DNA of 64,000 bases, from the NCBI RefSeq assembly GCF_001592755.1, contig NZ_LUKF01000001.1, forward strand, positions 410,029-474,028, given 5' to 3'. Below, piece by piece: positions 60,789-64,000 of this stretch. Each line of letters opens with the position of its first letter. The first letter of the stretch is position 1. Made by a program: the position numbers and the translations under genes. The notes beneath the pieces are model-generated. The model was not told the DNA's origin. It worked only from the letters and a program-made list of their open reading frames with translations, and made no database searches. The DNA is from Bdellovibrio bacteriovorus (GTDB taxonomy: Bacteria > Bdellovibrionota > Bdellovibrionia > Bdellovibrionales > Bdellovibrionaceae).

Positions 60789-62102
60789 TTGAAAGACTTC
60801 CGCCGCATTTGGGCTATCAGCCTTATTGTAAAACTGATTCTGGCGGCACTTATTCCGCTAAGTGCCGACGAAGCCTATTACTGGGTTTGGTCACAAAGAC
60901 TTCAGCTAAGTTATTTCGATCATCCGCCGATGGTCGCTTGGCTATTTTATCTAGGTCAAATTTTTGAACCTTTCATGCACGCCGTTCGTTGGCCCGCCGT
61001 GATTTTAGGTCATGGAATGTTGGCGGTTTGGTATTACATCCTGAAAGATCATGTTCCGTTTGAAAAGATCAAGGTGTGGGTTTATCTGGCCTTATTCTCT
61101 CCCCTTTTAGGATTTGGATCTTTGATCGTTACGCCCGACTTGCCGGTGATGTTCTTTTGGTCGCTATCGATTTTATTGGCACTCAAAGCACTTCAAGGAA
61201 AATCACTGGGAATTTACGCCGCCTTAGGGGCAAGTTTAGGCTTAGGCTTCTGCGCAAAATATCACATCGTTCTCTTTGTACCCTGCCTTTTAGTTTATCT
61301 CTTTGCCGAAAGAAAATGGAAAGACGTGCGCATTTCAGGTGTGGTACTTACGGTCATCACGGGTTTAATTTTCTGTGCACCAGTGATTCTTTGGAACGTT
61401 CAAAACAACTTCGCCTCTTTTGAATTTCAGTTGAAACACGGCTTAGAAAAAAGCAGCTATAATCCTGAATGGACGCTTTCTTACGTCCTTGGCCAAATAC
61501 TGATTCTTTTCCCGTTAGTATTCTGGGCGGCTTTGCGTTCAAAAGTTCCTGCAAGTTTGCGTTGGCTTTATTACTTCGGTTGGGGACCTCTTTTGTTCTT
61601 CTTTCTGACTTCTTTCCGCGCCCTTGTGGAAGCCAATTGGCCGATCATCGGTTATCCTGCGGTTTTAGGCCTAGCCTTGTTTCACGAAAAAATTCAGAAG
61701 TGGCTTAAGTATTATGTCATTTTTTGGGGAAGCATTATCGCTATTGTGCTTGCAACACTTTTTACACCCACACTTCGCAAGATGAATGATAAAGTTAACG
61801 AACCTTATGAGTTTCAAGAACTCAGTGCCGTGGCTCGCGAATACAGCCCGCTGTACGCAAGCTCCTATCAAATGGCGGCTTCATTATGGTATTTCAGCAA
61901 AGTTCCAACATTTAAATTAAAAGACATCAGTCGTTTTGATTTTTTTGACACTCTTCCTGAAGCGCAACCCACATCAGGCAGATTTTATTTAGTGAAGCGC
62001 GAGAGAAATGGTTTACCTTCTTGGATTTCCGAACAACAATGGCAGATGAAAGAGATTAAAAAGATATCTCCAGATTTTGTCTTGTTGGAATTCACAAAAT
62101 GA
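60789..62102 (+). CDS. GT39-type membrane glycosyltransferase (ArnT/PMT-like)
   Basis: A multi-span integral membrane enzyme of about 437 residues. The first-loop ADEAYYWVWSQRLQLSYFDHPPMVAWL (acidic pair D/E and HPP) is the family signature; ten or more hydrophobic segments follow. Members use lipid-linked sugars to modify lipid A or proteins; the substrate is unknown. Starts with TTG directly after the rodZ-like gene and overlaps the PHP-like gene by ATGA. Confidence 0.85.
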   Translation: MKDFRRIWAISLIVKLILAALIPLSADEAYYWVWSQRLQLSYFDHPPMVAWLFYLGQIFEPFMHAVRWPAVILGHGMLAVWYYILKDHVPFEKIKVWVYLALFSPLLGFGSLIVTPDLPVMFFWSLSILLALKALQGKSLGIYAALGASLGLGFCAKYHIVLFVPCLLVYLFAERKWKDVRISGVVLTVITGLIFCAPVILWNVQNNFASFEFQLKHGLEKSSYNPEWTLSYVLGQILILFPLVFWAALRSKVPASLRWLYYFGWGPLLFFFLTSFRALVEANWPIIGYPAVLGLALFHEKIQKWLKYYVIFWGSIIAIVLATLFTPTLRKMNDKVNEPYEFQELSAVAREYSPLYASSYQMAASLWYFSKVPTFKLKDISRFDFFDTLPEAQPTSGRFYLVKRERNGLPSWISEQQWQMKEIKKISPDFVLLEFTK

Positions 62103-63310
62103 TCAAACTCTTTGGTGCTTTTTCATTCTTGCTTGTTACTTACTTCCTTTACGGATTTTATATAAATCAGTACGAAGTTTCCGTCGTGCCCCAACAGATC
62201 ACGCGTGAGCACGCCAAGAATTTAAATGACTACAAAGGCGTGATGAATGTTCACACAGATTTAAGCAGTGGTTCAGCCCCGGCAAGTTTCGTTATCGCCT
62301 CTGCAAAATTAGCGAACTTGGATTTTTTGATGTTCACCGACTTGAACATCTTCAATATGCCGACGACGTTTGAATCCTATCACGGAAATCTTTTGGTTTT
62401 TTCTGCTGGTAAGTACAGTTATCTTGATTCTCGTTTAATTTATTATTCGTTAAATCAAGAAAGCATCGGAAGTAATTTGGGCGAAGCTCAAGTAAAACTT
62501 GCCGATCTGCTTTCGCAAAAAACGGGCGCCAGCAAAGAATCATTAACGATTCTCACTCATCCCTACAAAGCCGGCTATTCTTGGAGTGGTGAAATTCCCG
62601 AAGGCCTTGATGGTTTTGAACTTCTAAATATGAAGAGCTTGGTGAATCGTGCCTGGGAAGAATCAAAAATTTCCACGATCTGGAGTTTATTGATCTATCC
62701 ATTTAATCCACGCTTGTCATTCCTTCGGCTTTACACTGAGCCCACAGATGAAATCGCGTTGTTAGATAAAATGAGTCAGCAACGTCGCATTATCGTCTAT
62801 GGCGGAACCGAAGCTTCAGCCCGAGTTATTCCACTCGCGAATTATTTCATTCGCTTTCCTAGCTACAAGCGCTCTTTTGAATTTATGAGCAATCACGTTT
62901 TAATGAAGTCGGAGCTCACCGGTAGCTTCAACAGTGATCGCACGAAAATTTTCAATGCTTTAAAAAGCGGGAATTTTTATATCGCTCTTGATATGCTTGG
63001 AGATCCCAAAGGATTCGTCGCTACCATCGAGAGCGAAAACAAATCTCACTTAATGGGTTCGGAAATAAAGTTTTCAAAAAACATGTCTTTGAAAGTGAGC
63101 TTGCCGGTCAAACCCAAAGATTTTTTTGAAATCATCATAATTAAGAACGGCGAAGTGGCGGCACGAATCAACGATCCCGAAACTGTTTATCAGATCCCCG
63201 AGCCGGGAGTTTACCGAGTGCAGGTGCGTGTCAGCCCGATGCTACCACTTCCTGACGCCAAAAAATGGATCACTTGGATTTACACGAATCCTTTTTACGT
63301 TACTCCTTAA
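62099..63310 (+). CDS. Membrane-anchored PHP-like protein with altered metal site
   Basis: 403 residues: an N-terminal span (about 5-22), then a PHP-fold-like pattern: VMNVHTDLSSGS (48-59), LDFLMFTDLN (74-83), LTHPY (152-156) and GGTEAS (235-240), and a C-terminal beta domain (about 310-403). In active PHP enzymes the corresponding positions are HxH, TDHN and GxDxH; here they are NVH, TDL and GTEA, so several metal ligands appear lost. It may be a non-catalytic protein. It is translationally coupled to the glycosyltransferase and converges with the ferredoxin gene (11-base overlap). Confidence 0.72.
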   Translation: MIKLFGAFSFLLVTYFLYGFYINQYEVSVVPQQITREHAKNLNDYKGVMNVHTDLSSGSAPASFVIASAKLANLDFLMFTDLNIFNMPTTFESYHGNLLVFSAGKYSYLDSRLIYYSLNQESIGSNLGEAQVKLADLLSQKTGASKESLTILTHPYKAGYSWSGEIPEGLDGFELLNMKSLVNRAWEESKISTIWSLLIYPFNPRLSFLRLYTEPTDEIALLDKMSQQRRIIVYGGTEASARVIPLANYFIRFPSYKRSFEFMSNHVLMKSELTGSFNSDRTKIFNALKSGNFYIALDMLGDPKGFVATIESENKSHLMGSEIKFSKNMSLKVSLPVKPKDFFEIIIIKNGEVAARINDPETVYQIPEPGVYRVQVRVSPMLPLPDAKKWITWIYTNPFYVTP

Positions 63311-63611
63311 GTCTTATTTCAACTTCCAAACCCTGAATCGGTGGAGTTTGGCAGGCTAAGCGCTCCTCATCTAAAAATTTTCGGTCTTCCGCCATTTCGC
63401 TTTCTATTTCGTTACGAGGACCGACGTCCGAAAGACCTTTACGGACATGGACTAAACATGTTCCACAAGTTCCATTGCCGCCACAGGTATGGCTGATCTT
63501 AATTCCCGCGCGCAAAGCGACTTCCAGGACGGTTTCATCCTTATGACTCACCGGGACATCTGGGTGGTCTGGTAAAAAGGTTATATATATTCCAGACTTA
63601 GTGCCTTTCAC
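63300..63611 (-). CDS. 2Fe-2S ferredoxin
   Basis: Plant-type [2Fe-2S] fold: SHTCGGNGTCGTC (cysteines 49, 55, 58 in the longest frame) and ACQTPP (93) match the CxxxxxCxxC...C pattern. I start it at GTG 63611, with AAGGAG nine bases upstream, rather than a TTG at 63629 without a ribosome site; the product is then about 103 residues. Its electron donor and acceptor are not visible in the neighbourhood. Ends inside the convergent PHP-like gene. Confidence 0.88.
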   Translation of the reverse strand: MKGTKSGIYITFLPDHPDVPVSHKDETVLEVALRAGIKISHTCGGNGTCGTCLVHVRKGLSDVGPRNEIESEMAEDRKFLDEERLACQTPPIQGLEVEIRLKE

Positions 63612-63680
63612 GGCTAGGAACTCCTTCAAAGAACGACTCTTTTGTTGAAACCGCTCTCTCCATTTTGTATCAATAAATCC

Positions 63681-64000
63681 ATGAGATTCATAGCTTTTGA
63701 CTTAGAGACCACTGGAACTGTTCCTGGCGTAGACCAAATCGTTGAAATCGGGGCTGTTCGCTTCATTGACGGCCAACCTGAGGCGATCTTCGCAACACTT
63801 GTAGACCCACAACGTCCTATTCCTCCAGGCGCTTCGGCGGTGAATGGTATTAGTGACGACATGGTTAAAGGTAAGCCTTTCATTGAAAGTCTTTTGCCGA
63901 TGTTTGCAGAATTCTGTGGTGACGATATTCTTGTCGCGCACAATGCGCCGTTTGACTCTCAGTTTTTAACTGCGGATATCAAAAAGTATGAAGCTGCGGC
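63681..64000 (+). CDS. DnaQ-like 3'-5' exonuclease (5' part, runs off window)
   Basis: The first 106 codons of an open frame continue past the window end. FIAFDLETTGTVPGVDQIVEIGA carries the exonuclease I motif (Asp/Glu), and VAHNAPFDSQFL the second motif. This is the DEDD family of DnaQ-type exonucleases, such as the epsilon subunit of DNA polymerase III or a stand-alone exonuclease. No strong ribosome site is visible; the promoter would share the 69-base gap with the ferredoxin gene. Confidence 0.85.
   Translation, partial: MRFIAFDLETTGTVPGVDQIVEIGAVRFIDGQPEAIFATLVDPQRPIPPGASAVNGISDDMVKGKPFIESLLPMFAEFCGDDILVAHNAPFDSQFLTADIKKYEAA

Overview
The window is an ordinary, densely packed stretch of chromosome from a Bdellovibrio-like bacterium (Bdellovibrionota). 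That placement is inferred from the gene style: many secreted or outer-membrane orphan proteins, a lipoprotein with the FQNC box, Tad-pilus pieces, a CFI-box protein, and the rpsB-tsf-pyrH-frr-uppS-cdsA-rseP order. No organism name can be read directly. I see no insertion sequence, prophage, CRISPR array or integrase, and no gap longer than about 225 bases without a gene.

Layout. 0-5 kb (minus): a TadG-like anchored protein followed by two secreted, low-complexity proteins; two of the three carry the same 14-residue motif. 5-13 kb (plus): a secreted protein, nagZ with a terminator, then a four-gene DNA-repair cassette (MBL-fold exonuclease, ATP-dependent ligase, Lhr-like helicase, PdeM phosphoesterase) coupled by stop/start overlaps. 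13-19 kb: an SDR, a TonB-like protein, a 42-residue basic protein, and an M23 peptidase whose ends overlap opposite-strand neighbours by a few bases. 19-26 kb: galU, a secreted protein, priA, a zinc-ribbon/CFI-box protein, an FAD oxidoreductase, and a convergent orphan histidine kinase. 26.5-37.8 kb (plus): the translation and envelope run rpsB, tsf, pyrH, frr, uppS, cdsA, rseP, tsaB, a MinD-like ATPase, a J-like/HTH protein, rluD, pgeF and mpg.

37.9-49.2 kb: a hemolysin III family protein, a PhoD-like lipoprotein that seems to have lost its metal ligands, tRNA-Phe, two transsulfuration enzymes, a TadB/TadC-like pair, a 36-residue Lys/Ala repeat protein, and a minus-strand Mla-type lipid transport locus with two ATPases, two permeases and one MCE protein. 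49.3-52.4 kb: TCA-cycle genes mdh, sucC and sucD with strong terminators. 52.5-57.3 kb: an accessory stretch of small secreted proteins, including a paralogous pair on either side of a solute-binding protein, plus a RoxA-like dihaem cytochrome. 57.3-64 kb: ndk, an RlmD-like methyltransferase, a PilF-like TPR lipoprotein, a RodZ-like protein, a GT39 glycosyltransferase, a PHP-like protein that also lacks expected metal ligands, a 2Fe-2S ferredoxin, and the start of a DnaQ-like exonuclease.

The rpsB-frr block, mdh, sucCD and ndk show a visibly more biased codon choice (many gct, cgt, aaa), as expected for highly expressed genes. Nothing here is a clear new defence or mobile system. The most promising novelties are the shared LWDAPGVxAGHxxF motif in the Tad-associated cluster, the two apparent pseudo-enzymes, the small secreted paralogue pair, the MinD-like/J-HTH pair, and two very small basic proteins that are easy to miss.
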